64,000 nt of DNA from JAGREO01 sp020446285 (GCA_041398005.1 JAWKVP010000005.1:124001-188000), one strand, 5' to 3'; positions 40,478 through 51,661 are shown, numbered from the stretch's first letter. Notes: generated from the letters alone by a model not told the origin. Made by a program: numbers and translations.

Positions 40478-41970
40478 ATTTCGAGGCTCACCTCCCGGCC
40501 CTGCAGGTCGTCATTCCCCTGCTGGCGGCGCCGCTCTGCTTCCTGCTCAGGCAGAAGTCGCTGGCGTGGCTGTTTTCGACCATCGTGACATGGCTGACAT
40601 TCGCGGTCTCGGTGATGCTGCTGGCGGCCGTACGCGAAAACGGTCCGATCTCCTATCACCTCGGCGGCTGGGAGCCACCCTGGGGCATCGAATATTATGT
40701 CGACACGCTCTCGGCGCTGATCCTCGTCATCGTTTCGGGCATCGGTGCCGTGGTCATGCCGTTCGCGCGGATCAGTGTCGAACGCGAGGTCGAGGCCGAA
40801 CGCATCTACGTCTTCTATGTGATGTATCTGCTCTGCCTGACCGGCCTTCTCGGCATCACCATCACCGGCGATGCGTTCAACCTCTTTGTCTTCCTCGAGA
40901 TCTCCTCGCTGTCCTCCTATGTCCTCATCAGCCTCGGCAAGGACCGGCGCGCGCTGACCGCCTCGTTCCGCTATCTCATCATGGGCACCATCGGCGCCAC
41001 CTTCTATGTCATCGGCATCGGCGCCCTCTACATGATGACCGGTACGCTCAACATGGCGGATCTCGCCACGCGCCTTCCCGAACTGCAGAAGATGGAGGCG
41101 GCGCTCGCGTTCATCCTCGTCGGTCTCAGCCTCAAGCTGGCGCTCTTTCCGCTGCATCTGTGGTTGCCCAACGCCTATGCCTTCGCGCCGACGGTGGTCA
41201 CGGTCTTCCTCGCCGCCACCGCGACCAAGGTTTCCGTCTACGCCATGATCCGCATCGTCTACAGCGTGTTCGGCGGTACCGCGTTCTTCGATCATGTCGG
41301 CATCGACGAGACGACCATGGCGCTCGGCCTGATCGGCATGATCGCCGGATCGCTGGTCGCCATATTCCAGCGCAACGTCAAGCGGCTGCTGGCCTATTCG
41401 AGTATCTCGCAGATCGGCTACATGATGCTCGGTTTCTCGCTCGGCAATGTGTTCGGCCTTGCTGCCGCGATCGTCCACATCATCAATCACGCCATCATGA
41501 AGGCCGCCATGTTCATGGCCATCGGCTGCGCCACCAACCAGGCGCGGGTGGTCAGTGTCGACGATCTCGCCGGTCTCGGCAGGCGCATGCCGCTGACGAT
41601 GGCGGCGATGGTGGTGGGCTGTCTGAGCCTGATCGGCGTGCCGCTCACCGTCGGCTTCGTGTCCAAATGGTATCTCCTCCGGGGGGCCTTCGAGGCCGGG
41701 CTCTGGCCGATCGCATTCATCATCGGACTGAGCGGCCTGCTCGCCGTCATCTACAGCTGGCGATTGATCGAGGCGGCGTATTTCGCAAAGGAGCCGGAAG
41801 GCCGCGAGGAGGTGCATGAAGCACCACCCTCCATGCTCATTCCGCTCTGGATCCTCGCCGGGCTCTGCATTCTCCTAGGCACGAATGCCAGCTGGACGCT
41901 TGATCTCGCCATCGATGTCGCCACGGCGCTGATCGGGCCCGCGGGAACCGGTCAGGGAGGCGGGCAATGA
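40474..41970 (+). CDS. mrpD: Mrp-type antiporter subunit D (first NuoL/M/N-like subunit)
   Basis: This 498-residue proton-conducting membrane subunit has about 14 helices. The proton-path residues are kept: Glu142 in FVFLEISSLSSY (helix 5), Lys221 in LSLKLALFPLHLWLP (helix 7) and Lys252 in ATATKVSVY (helix 8). The central HIINHAIMKAAMFMA matches MrpD and MbhH. It starts with GTG overlapping mrpC. It is the first of three related subunits in this operon. Confidence 0.93.
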   Translation: MNFEAHLPALQVVIPLLAAPLCFLLRQKSLAWLFSTIVTWLTFAVSVMLLAAVRENGPISYHLGGWEPPWGIEYYVDTLSALILVIVSGIGAVVMPFARISVEREVEAERIYVFYVMYLLCLTGLLGITITGDAFNLFVFLEISSLSSYVLISLGKDRRALTASFRYLIMGTIGATFYVIGIGALYMMTGTLNMADLATRLPELQKMEAALAFILVGLSLKLALFPLHLWLPNAYAFAPTVVTVFLAATATKVSVYAMIRIVYSVFGGTAFFDHVGIDETTMALGLIGMIAGSLVAIFQRNVKRLLAYSSISQIGYMMLGFSLGNVFGLAAAIVHIINHAIMKAAMFMAIGCATNQARVVSVDDLAGLGRRMPLTMAAMVVGCLSLIGVPLTVGFVSKWYLLRGAFEAGLWPIAFIIGLSGLLAVIYSWRLIEAAYFAKEPEGREEVHEAPPSMLIPLWILAGLCILLGTNASWTLDLAIDVATALIGPAGTGQGGGQ

Positions 41971-43457
41971 ACGTTTCCACCGCGATGGAGCTCGCACTTG
42001 CCATTCCCTTCGCCGGAACGATCCTGATCCTGCTGACCGGCCGCTGGCCCAATCTGCGCGATACCATCACCGTTCTCACCTCGGCGGCGCTCTTCTGGTG
42101 CGTGCTGCAGATCATCGCCGATGTTGCCGCCGGCGGACGGCCCGAGGTGACCCTCATCGATATCTTTCCGGGTCTCCCGATCTCGTTGCGCGCGGAACCA
42201 CTCGGTGCGGTCTTCGCCGGCATCGCCAGCCTGCTCTGGATCGCCACCTCGTTCTATGCCATCGGCTACATGCGCGGGCATCACGAGGAGAACCAGACGC
42301 GCTTCTTCGCCTGCTTCGCCATCGCCATCGCCAGTGCGATGGGCGTGGCGCTCGCGGAAAACATGCTGACCCTGTTCATCGCCTACGAGGTTCTCAGCGT
42401 CAGCACCTATCCGCTGGTTACCCACGCCGGAACGCCCGAGGCCAAACGTGCGGGCCGTATCTATCTCGGCATCCTGCTCGGCACCTCCATCGGCTTCCAG
42501 CTCATCGCCATCGGCTGGACCTATGCGCTTGCCGGAACGCTGGATTTCACCGAAGGCGGCATTCTCCGTGACAAGGCTTCCGACGGCGTGTTCGCGCTGC
42601 TCACCGCACTCTACGCCTTCGGCATCGGCAAGGCGGCGCTCATGCCGTTCCATCGCTGGCTGCCGGCGGCGATGGTCGCACCGACGCCGGTGAGCGCCTT
42701 GCTGCATGCGGTCGCGGTCGTCAAGGCCGGCGTGTTCTCGGTGGTCAAGGTGGTCGTCTACATTCTCGGCATCGATCTCCTGAACATGTCGGGGGCCGGG
42801 ATCTGGATCGCCTATGTCGCGGCATTCACGATCCTGACGGCGTCACTGGTTGCGATGACCAAGGACAATCTCAAGGCGCGGCTCGCCTATTCGACCGTCA
42901 GCCAGCTTTCCTACATCGTCCTCGGCGCCATGCTGGCGACGACGGCGGGTGTGGTCGGCGGTGCGATGCACATCGTCATGCATGCGTTCGGCAAGATCAC
43001 GCTGTTCTTCTGCGCCGGTGCCATCATGGTCGCCACGCACAAGACCGAGATCAGCCAGATGAACGGTCTCGGGCGGCGGATGCCCTTCACCTTCATCGCC
43101 TTTTTCATCGCCTCGCTGAGCATCATCGGCCTGCCGCCGCTCGGAGGGACCTGGAGCAAGTGGCAGCTGGCGCTGGGCGCCGCGGACAGCGGTCATGTGC
43201 TGCTCGTCGCAACCTACATGATCTCGTCGGTACTCAACATCGCCTACCTGCTGCCGGTGGCGGTGCGCGCGTTCATGCCGGCGCCGGGAGCGGATGCACC
43301 GGTCGGATGGAAGATCGAGGAAGCGCCGATGTTCTGCGTGGTTCCGCTTTGCCTAACCGCGCTCGGGTCGATCCTGCTCTTCTTCCTCGCCGATGATCTC
43401 TACCATTTCGTCATGCCCATAGCCGGCGCCGTCACCGGCACGGAGGTGGTCCAATGA
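41967..43457 (+). CDS. Second NuoL/M/N-like proton-conducting subunit
   Basis: This is a 496-residue MrpD/NuoN-type membrane protein. Glu141 (LFIAYEVLSVSTYPL), Lys222 (GIGKAALMPFHRWLPAAM) and Lys253 (VVKAGVFSV) are present, so a proton route looks intact. Unlike subunit 1 the helix 7 region reads GKAALMPFHRWLP with APTPVSALLHA, which is closer to NuoL and MrpA N-terminal domains. It overlaps both neighbours by four bases. No sodium-specific residue can be named by eye. Confidence 0.9.
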   Translation: MNVSTAMELALAIPFAGTILILLTGRWPNLRDTITVLTSAALFWCVLQIIADVAAGGRPEVTLIDIFPGLPISLRAEPLGAVFAGIASLLWIATSFYAIGYMRGHHEENQTRFFACFAIAIASAMGVALAENMLTLFIAYEVLSVSTYPLVTHAGTPEAKRAGRIYLGILLGTSIGFQLIAIGWTYALAGTLDFTEGGILRDKASDGVFALLTALYAFGIGKAALMPFHRWLPAAMVAPTPVSALLHAVAVVKAGVFSVVKVVVYILGIDLLNMSGAGIWIAYVAAFTILTASLVAMTKDNLKARLAYSTVSQLSYIVLGAMLATTAGVVGGAMHIVMHAFGKITLFFCAGAIMVATHKTEISQMNGLGRRMPFTFIAFFIASLSIIGLPPLGGTWSKWQLALGAADSGHVLLVATYMISSVLNIAYLLPVAVRAFMPAPGADAPVGWKIEEAPMFCVVPLCLTALGSILLFFLADDLYHFVMPIAGAVTGTEVVQ

Positions 43458-43738
43458 ACAACCGTCCGGAAGCGTCCGAAGGCGCAAGCGGCCAACGCTG
43501 GCATGATTGCCCGCGAACGGCGGATCGCATCACCATCGTGCTCGTGTTCGCCTGCATTCTCCTCTTCTTCATCGACGCGCTCTACACCAAGCATGCCTAT
43601 TTCGCGATCGAGCATATCTTCGGCTTCTACGGAGTGTTCGGCTTTGTCGTCTGTGTCGGCGCCGTTCTCATCGCCGGATGGCTGCGGTTCGTCCTGAGAC
43701 GCCCCGAGAACTGGTATGACGAGGCCGGTCATGACTGA
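43454..43738 (+). CDS. Small two-helix membrane protein within the antiporter operon
   Basis: This 94-residue protein has a polar N-terminus, two hydrophobic helices (ITIVLVFACILLFFIDALY and FGFYGVFGFVVCVGAVLIAG) and a charged tail LRRPENWYDEAGHD. I do not recognise a standard Mrp subunit. Overlaps with both flanking large subunits (four and eight bases) show it is part of the operon and probably of the complex. Confidence 0.85.
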   Translation: MNNRPEASEGASGQRWHDCPRTADRITIVLVFACILLFFIDALYTKHAYFAIEHIFGFYGVFGFVVCVGAVLIAGWLRFVLRRPENWYDEAGHD

Positions 43739-45449
43739 ACTGAATCCGGCGCTGATCATCATTCTGGGCGCCCTGCCGCTGGCCATCATTCCCTCGACAC
43801 TGCGCAAGGCGTGGATGCTCGCCCTGCCGATCCTCTGCCTGTTCCTCGTCACGAGCGGCGAGGCCGGATCGTTCGGCCTCGTGAACGTCATGGGCATGGA
43901 GCTCGAGACCTACAGGCTCGACGGCCTCTCGCGCGTCTTCGCCATCATCTTCTCCATCGCCGCCATTCTTGGCGTGACCTACGGGCTGCACGAGAATGAT
44001 CCGCTTCAGGAGACAGCCGGGCTGGTCTATGCCGGCAGCGCGATCGGCGCGGCGCTCGCGGGCGACCTGCTCACCCTGTTCGTGTTCTGGGAACTCACCG
44101 CCCTCTCCTCGGTCTTTCTCATATGGGCGCGCGGAACCGACCGGTCCTATCGGGCGGGCATGCGCTATCTGATGATTCAGGTGGGCTCCGGCGTCCTGCT
44201 TCTCGCGGGCGTCCTTATCCACTATGCGGGCACGGGATCGCTTGCCTTCGGCGCACTCGGTCTCGACACGCCGGGCGGTGCGATCATCTTCATCGCCTTC
44301 GGCATCAAATGTGCCTTCCCGCTCCTGCACAACTGGCTGCCGGATGCCTATCCCGAAGCCACCGGCACGGGATCGGTGTGGCTCTCGGCGTTCACCACCA
44401 AGCTCGCCGTCTATGCGCTGGCGCGGGGCTATGCCGGAACGGAGATCCTGATCTGGATCGGCGTCGTGATGACCGCGTTTCCGGTCTTCTTCGCGATCAT
44501 CGAGAACGATCTTCGCCGCGTGCTGGCCTACAGTCTCAACAACCAGCTCGGTTTCATGGTCACCGGCGTCGGCATCGGTACCGAACTGGCGCTGAACGGC
44601 ACGGTCGCTCACGCCTTCTGTCACATTCTCTACAAGGCGCTGCTGTTCATGTCGGTCGGCGGGGTTCTCCTGCGTACCGGCACGGTGAAGGTATCCGATC
44701 TCGGCGGCCTGCACCGCTCGATGCCATGGACGGCCGGTTTCTGCATCATCGGCACCGCCTCGATCGCCGCCGTCCCGCTCTTCAGCGGCTTCGTATCCAA
44801 GGCGATGATCGTCTCCGCACTCGCGCATGAAGGCTATTTCATTCCCTGGCTCATCATTCTTTTCGCATCGGCGGCGATGTTCCTGCCGGACATCAAGGTG
44901 CCCTATTTCGCCTTCTTCGGCCGCGATGCGGGTTATCGTGTTCCCGAGGCGCCGGCGAACATGCTGGTCGCGATGGGAATTGCCTCCGCGTTCTGTATCG
45001 GCATCGGTGTCGTGCCGGACGCGCTCTACGCCATGCTGCCTTTCGACATCGACTATGCGCCCTACACCTTTGAACATGTCGTCACGCAACTGCAGCTTTT
45101 GACGTTCGCGGCACTCGCCTTCGTCTGGTTGTTGCGCGGCGGCGCCTATCCGCGCGAGAAACCGTCGGTCATTCTCGATACGGACGTGATCTACCGAAAG
45201 GGTCTGCCGGCACTGGCCCGCTGGTTCCGCGCTACCTTCGTACCCGCAGACCGGGCCGTGCGCCGCGGTTTGACTGGCAGTTTCTGGCGCTTCGTCGACC
45301 AGATCTACCGCCATTACGGCCCGGCCGGAGCCCTCGCCCGTTCGGTCGGCGCCGGCAATATGGCCTTCTGGATTATCACCGTGCTGGCGATCTATCTGAC
45401 GGTCGCGATCACCGGCAGCGGCATCCCCTCGGTCGTCGGCGGACATTGA
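43731..45449 (+). CDS. Third NuoL/M/N-like proton-conducting subunit
   Basis: This is a 572-residue membrane protein of the same superfamily, with a longer C-terminus (about 70 extra residues plus a last helix). Glu121 (LFVFWELTALSSVFLIWARG), Lys193 (FGIKCAFPLLHNWLP) and Lys224 (FTTKLAVYA) are present. ATG 43731 lies inside the preceding gene's end. It ends the operon; 283 bases without a gene follow. It resembles MrpD-type antiporter subunits annotated in archaeal Mbh/Mbx-like clusters more than MrpA. Confidence 0.9.
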   Translation: MTELNPALIIILGALPLAIIPSTLRKAWMLALPILCLFLVTSGEAGSFGLVNVMGMELETYRLDGLSRVFAIIFSIAAILGVTYGLHENDPLQETAGLVYAGSAIGAALAGDLLTLFVFWELTALSSVFLIWARGTDRSYRAGMRYLMIQVGSGVLLLAGVLIHYAGTGSLAFGALGLDTPGGAIIFIAFGIKCAFPLLHNWLPDAYPEATGTGSVWLSAFTTKLAVYALARGYAGTEILIWIGVVMTAFPVFFAIIENDLRRVLAYSLNNQLGFMVTGVGIGTELALNGTVAHAFCHILYKALLFMSVGGVLLRTGTVKVSDLGGLHRSMPWTAGFCIIGTASIAAVPLFSGFVSKAMIVSALAHEGYFIPWLIILFASAAMFLPDIKVPYFAFFGRDAGYRVPEAPANMLVAMGIASAFCIGIGVVPDALYAMLPFDIDYAPYTFEHVVTQLQLLTFAALAFVWLLRGGAYPREKPSVILDTDVIYRKGLPALARWFRATFVPADRAVRRGLTGSFWRFVDQIYRHYGPAGALARSVGAGNMAFWIITVLAIYLTVAITGSGIPSVVGGH

Positions 45450-45514
45450 GTCCGGATCCGCACGATGTGAAGGCCGCAGGATGGTGTCATGCGAGCGAAT
45501 TCCGCAATGATGGC

Positions 45515-45526
45515 TTTCAATTGAAA
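45515..45526. repeat. Palindrome TTTCAATTGAAA upstream of clpS
   Basis: A perfect 12-base palindrome lies in the 283-base gap, 136 bases before the proposed clpS promoter; the right half continues as AATTGA, giving a second overlapping symmetry. It could be an operator, but no regulator can be assigned. Confidence 0.35.
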
Positions 45527-45661
45527 ATTGATGAACGGATTCCGCTGCCGGTGCTGGCGGAGCTCTGGAAATCTCGATGATCGACACGACATTAACGATT
45601 TGTTGGTGTCGGGGTTGGATGATGTGGGACGGTCGCAAGGCGTTTCGACGCCGAATTGAAT

Positions 45662-45689
45662 TTGTCCTGTCGACAGTTTGAACTATCAT
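45662..45689 (+). promoter_or_regulatory. Candidate clpS-clpA promoter
   Basis: TTGTCC (45662-45667) and TATCAT (45684-45689) are spaced by 16 bases; the -10 matches five of six. Transcription would begin near 45696, after the first in-frame ATG at 45688, which supports the ATG at 45733 as the clpS start. Confidence 0.5.
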
Positions 45690-45732
45690 GCCAGCCGCGA
45701 CCGAGGTGGGATCGGGATCCAGTCGAGGAGCA

Positions 45733-46065
45733 ATGAGCAACGGACCTTTTGACGACGAGGAAGGCGACACCCCGCAAGGCGGCGTCGCCACAAAGACCAA
45801 GGCGAAAACCCAGCGCCCTTCTTTATACAAGGTGTTGCTGCTGAATGACGACTACACGCCCATGGAGTTCGTCGTTCTTGTACTCGAGCGATTCTTCTCG
45901 AAGAATCGCGAGGACGCGACCCGGATCATGTTGCATGTCCACCATAAGGGTGTGGGGATCTGCGGCGTCTATACCTTCGAGGTCGCGGAAACCAAGGTTG
46001 CGCAGGTGATCGAGTTTGCTCGTCAGAACCAGCATCCACTACAATGTGCGATGGAAAAGGATTAG
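45733..46065 (+). CDS. clpS: ATP-dependent Clp protease adaptor ClpS
   Basis: This 110-residue adaptor delivers N-degron substrates to ClpAP. After a flexible N-terminus it has YKVLLLNDDYTPMEFVV, FFSKNREDATRIMLHVHHKG and GVYTFEVAETK, which hold the N-end-rule pocket and the ClpA N-domain contact. The start at 45733 follows GAGG by four bases and fits the promoter; the in-frame ATG at 45688 would add 15 residues. clpA follows after 60 bases. Confidence 0.94.
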   Translation: MSNGPFDDEEGDTPQGGVATKTKAKTQRPSLYKVLLLNDDYTPMEFVVLVLERFFSKNREDATRIMLHVHHKGVGICGVYTFEVAETKVAQVIEFARQNQHPLQCAMEKD

Positions 46066-46125
46066 CGGGTTGAACGCCATAAAGTTGCAGCGGGCCGTGC
46101 GCCCGAGCTATCGAGGGTAAAGCCG

Positions 46126-48501
<2,376 letters not shown>

Positions 48502-48627
48502 TCCGGTAACGGGCCGGACACCTGCCGCTTCCCTGAACGACGGCTGCGGGCTTTCTCCACAGGCTGTCTTTGGACGTGGCTGCCCGGATCGGCCTGACGG
48601 AAGGTCGTCTTGCAGAGGGGGAGGAAC

Positions 48628-49578
48628 ATGAAGATTCCGGCGCTCGATCCGGATATGGCGGCCATTCTCAAGCGCATGGAGCAGGCGGAACTCGCACCCT
48701 ACACCGGCATGACGCCGGTCGAGGCACGACGGGCGCAGGAAGCGCGAAATGTGTACTGGAACGAACAGCCGCCTGTCGTGGAAAGCGTGATTGATGTGTC
48801 CGTTGCCGGCCCCTTCGGCGCGAGGCGCATGCGAATTTACGATTGCGCCCCCGGCTCGAAGCCGCGCCCTGCCCTTCTCTACCTGCATGGTGGCGGCTGG
48901 GTGATCGGCTCGATCGACAGTCATGACATCATCGCCCGCGAACTGGCCCGGCGAAGCGGCCATGTGATCGCCGCCTACGACTATGTGCTCGCGCCCGAAC
49001 ACCCGTTTCCCGAGCCGCTGGAGGATTGCATCGCCGCCTTTCGATGGCTCGTCGACCGGGCGGCGGATAGGGGAGTCGATCCGGAGCGGATCAGCGTTGC
49101 CGGCGATTCGGCCGGAGCCGCTCTTTCCCTCGGCGTCGCCCTGCATCAGCGCGATTCGCGCGGCCGGCTACCCGCCGGCATCGGCATGATCTATCCGACG
49201 ACCAGCGCCCGCATCGACCGGGAAAGCCAGAAACGGTTCGGCGGCGGCGATTTCATTCTCTCCAGCGCCATGATGGAATGGTTCTGGAATCACCATGCGC
49301 CGGACCCGGCCACACGCTCCGATCCACGCATCGAACTCGTCGACGCGAATCTGGGCGGACTGCCGCCCGTCTACATGTCGATCGCCGAACTCGACCCCCT
49401 GCGCGACGAGGGCGATCTTCTGCTCGAACGCCTGAAGGAAACCGACACGCCAGTCGAATATCACCTCTGGCGCGGCGTCACCCACGCCTGCCTGCCCATG
49501 GTCCGCGACCTCAAGGCCGGCCGTGGTTTTCTGCAGGAAATCGCCGATTTTCTCAAAAGGGCCGCGGGCGAGGCTTGA
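48628..49578 (+). CDS. Alpha/beta-hydrolase, hormone-sensitive lipase family esterase
   Basis: This 316-residue esterase has the HSL-family oxyanion motif HGGGW (87-91), the nucleophile elbow GDSAG with Ser161, the acid Asp256 (AELDPLRDEG) and His286 (GVTHACLP). It lacks a signal peptide and should be cytoplasmic. The ATG at 48628 is preceded by GGAGG at ideal distance; an in-frame start at 48610 lies upstream. Substrates of this family are short-chain esters; nothing nearby narrows them. Confidence 0.92.
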   Translation: MKIPALDPDMAAILKRMEQAELAPYTGMTPVEARRAQEARNVYWNEQPPVVESVIDVSVAGPFGARRMRIYDCAPGSKPRPALLYLHGGGWVIGSIDSHDIIARELARRSGHVIAAYDYVLAPEHPFPEPLEDCIAAFRWLVDRAADRGVDPERISVAGDSAGAALSLGVALHQRDSRGRLPAGIGMIYPTTSARIDRESQKRFGGGDFILSSAMMEWFWNHHAPDPATRSDPRIELVDANLGGLPPVYMSIAELDPLRDEGDLLLERLKETDTPVEYHLWRGVTHACLPMVRDLKAGRGFLQEIADFLKRAAGEA

Positions 49579-49593
49579 TCCGCCGCGCGACCT

Positions 49594-49645
49594 GGCTCCG
49601 ACACCACCATCCATGGCATTCATGGAATGAGGGCCGGAGCCTTTT
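49594..49645. terminator. Nested hairpin between convergent esterase and surface-protein genes
   Basis: GGCTCCG (49594-49600) pairs with CGGAGCC (49635-49641), followed by TTTT on the plus strand. Inside the loop CCATG-GCATT-CATGG (49611-49625) forms a second stem. It may terminate the esterase gene; the loop is longer than usual. Confidence 0.4.
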
Positions 49646-49656
49646 GTGGCAGCGCG

Positions 49657-51639
49657 TCAGACGATGATTTGTTCCATCGCCGCGAGCGGGCTTGAGGCTC
49701 CGGGCGCGTCGATGGCGATGATGAGATCGTTGAAGTCACCGTCGCCCTTGCTGGCGGAGCTGTTGCCGCCGTCCGGAAAGCCCTTGTCCTCAATACCGAT
49801 GATGTAATTGTCGCCGTCGATACCGGAAACGATACGCCCCTGCCCGCCGGGATTGAGGCTGTTTTCCAAGGGGGTCTCCGGTGTGGCATCGGCACTGTGA
49901 ACGATGTTGCCAATTACCATCACCCATGTGCCGTGCCCGGAGATATGAAAGAGCTCCGGCTGCGTCGTTGACAGGCTCGCCGGGCCAATACCGTCAACGA
50001 ACTCGAAGCGGCCACTATCGAACAGACCTTCGGGGTTCTTTGCATACCCGTCGGCGATGAGGAACAATCCAAAGCTGTCATGCGCGGCAAGTTCTTCGGC
50101 GCTGAACAGATCGCTCAGCATCACCGTATCGCCGCTGTTGAGTGGCCCGCCGCCGGGTCGCGCCGATTCCGATACGCCCGCCACCGGACTCGTCTCGGCA
50201 TCCTCAATCCGGTCGAACACGATCCTGGCTTCGCCGATCTGCTGATTCTCGTCCAAGAGGTAGACACCGAGCACACTTTGATAACCGGCATACTCGTTGA
50301 GATAGGTGATGGAAGCATCTCCATCCTCACCGATCACGAACCGCGCCGGATCAGCACCATTGATCTCATCGATGGGCACGGTCTGCTTTTCGACAAGTTG
50401 CGGAAAACTGTCCGTTCCAGGCTCGGCCCCTCCCGCCTCGAAAGCCCCGATATCCGGCGCGCTGTCCCGCTGCAGGCCACGTTGATCAACCGCGAGAGTA
50501 GTGTCCGGATCAGCACCGCCAATGGCGGGGTTGGAAGGATCGTCGCGAAGTGCAATCGTCGGTGTCGGCCCGCCATTATCGGCGAGCTCTCCAGTCTCGA
50601 ACAGGACATCGACCGCGACATCGCCCTTGATATTGTTGATATCGACGGCGAGGTCGCCAGCGACCGCCTGATCATGGTCGCCAGCGATGATGCTATTGGA
50701 AAGGGAAACAGTGGCGCCATCGTCGATCTTCATTCCGAAGGTCGGTTCGGTTCCATCGGTCGGACCGGCACCGACAATCGTCACTTGATTGAGCGTGGCC
50801 TCGACATCTTCGCCCAAGGCGATGCCAGACGCGATTGGCGTACCAAGGAGTGAATTCACGTCGATCGTTGAATTGGTAATCGCCAGCGAGCCCGTGTAGG
50901 GCATGTCGATTGCCGTGTCGCTGAAAGTCCCTCTGTTGGCGATCGTCGATCCTTCGATTTCAATCGTATTGTACAGACTCCCTTCGATTGTATTCGCAGA
51001 ATCGAAACTGTTACGCGTCACCAGTTGACTGTCTTCGATGCGGATCGACGCATACTCACCAAGAAAGACAGCCGCCTGGTCTTCGCTGAACACCTCGCTG
51101 TCGACGACCCGCATCCCGCCTTCACTGCCCACAACCAGGCCACCTGTGCCGTTGCTGCCCGTGATCGTCACACGCTCGACACTGGCATCTCCAGAGCCAG
51201 TCGACACAATGGATGCGCCGAGCCTGCTGTTGAAGATTTCGAGATCCTCGATGACAAAATCGCTGTCATCGGATCCGAACAATGACGGGTTCTTCGAGGG
51301 ACCATCGATCGGCGTACTGCTATACTCGATATTCAGCCGAGACTGGTCCGACGCTCCGCCATCAATCCTCAATGTATCGGTAATGGAGAAGCCGCCGCTC
51401 TCATCGTCAACGTAGAACAGGTCACTGCGTACCGTGTCACTGAAGACGATCGTATCCGCGCCGATGGTATCGTTTGCGAGAGTGATCGCCTCGCGCAGAC
51501 TGGTGAGGTCATCATTCGCATCGACAAGATCCCGTGAGGTATCGACCACGATCGGAGAATTTTCCGTTGCCGCAAATGTGTAGGAATTGGCACCGGCCCC
51601 GAATTCGGCATCGCTAGCGAGTGAGCTTCGACGTTCCAT
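49657..51639 (-). CDS. Right-handed beta-helix protein with CSLREA-type start and DUF4114-type end
   Basis: This predicted surface or secreted protein has 660 residues. Near the start is a CSLREA-like element (DDLTSLREAITLANDTIGAD, about 44-63). Residues about 100-360 are Ser/Thr/Asp-rich short beta repeats typical of parallel beta-helices. From about 450 onward it resembles DUF4114, ending with KGDGDFNDLIIAID. No classical signal peptide or RTX repeats are seen, so a C-terminal type I secretion signal is possible. The ATG at 51639 is chosen because earlier residues lie in an AT-rich leader. Codon use is more A/T-rich than in its neighbours, hinting at acquisition. The ligand is unknown. Confidence 0.82.
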   Translation of the reverse strand: MERRSSLASDAEFGAGANSYTFAATENSPIVVDTSRDLVDANDDLTSLREAITLANDTIGADTIVFSDTVRSDLFYVDDESGGFSITDTLRIDGGASDQSRLNIEYSSTPIDGPSKNPSLFGSDDSDFVIEDLEIFNSRLGASIVSTGSGDASVERVTITGSNGTGGLVVGSEGGMRVVDSEVFSEDQAAVFLGEYASIRIEDSQLVTRNSFDSANTIEGSLYNTIEIEGSTIANRGTFSDTAIDMPYTGSLAITNSTIDVNSLLGTPIASGIALGEDVEATLNQVTIVGAGPTDGTEPTFGMKIDDGATVSLSNSIIAGDHDQAVAGDLAVDINNIKGDVAVDVLFETGELADNGGPTPTIALRDDPSNPAIGGADPDTTLAVDQRGLQRDSAPDIGAFEAGGAEPGTDSFPQLVEKQTVPIDEINGADPARFVIGEDGDASITYLNEYAGYQSVLGVYLLDENQQIGEARIVFDRIEDAETSPVAGVSESARPGGGPLNSGDTVMLSDLFSAEELAAHDSFGLFLIADGYAKNPEGLFDSGRFEFVDGIGPASLSTTQPELFHISGHGTWVMVIGNIVHSADATPETPLENSLNPGGQGRIVSGIDGDNYIIGIEDKGFPDGGNSSASKGDGDFNDLIIAIDAPGASSPLAAMEQIIV

Positions 51640-51641
51640 CG

Positions 51642-51661
51642 TTTGGATGTTCCTGTCCAAA
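51642..51661 (-). promoter_or_regulatory. Hairpin presenting the ribosome binding site of the beta-helix gene
   Basis: On the minus strand TTTGGA and TCCAAA form a six-base stem around the loop CAGGAACA, three bases before the ATG. AGGA, the only Shine-Dalgarno candidate, lies in the loop; folding would shorten its effective distance to the start codon. Confidence 0.4.

Noticed and set aside
43668..45830. A 720-codon minus-strand frame opposite the third antiporter subunit
   Set aside because: It is highly charged antisense composition without motifs; the plus-strand membrane protein is clear.
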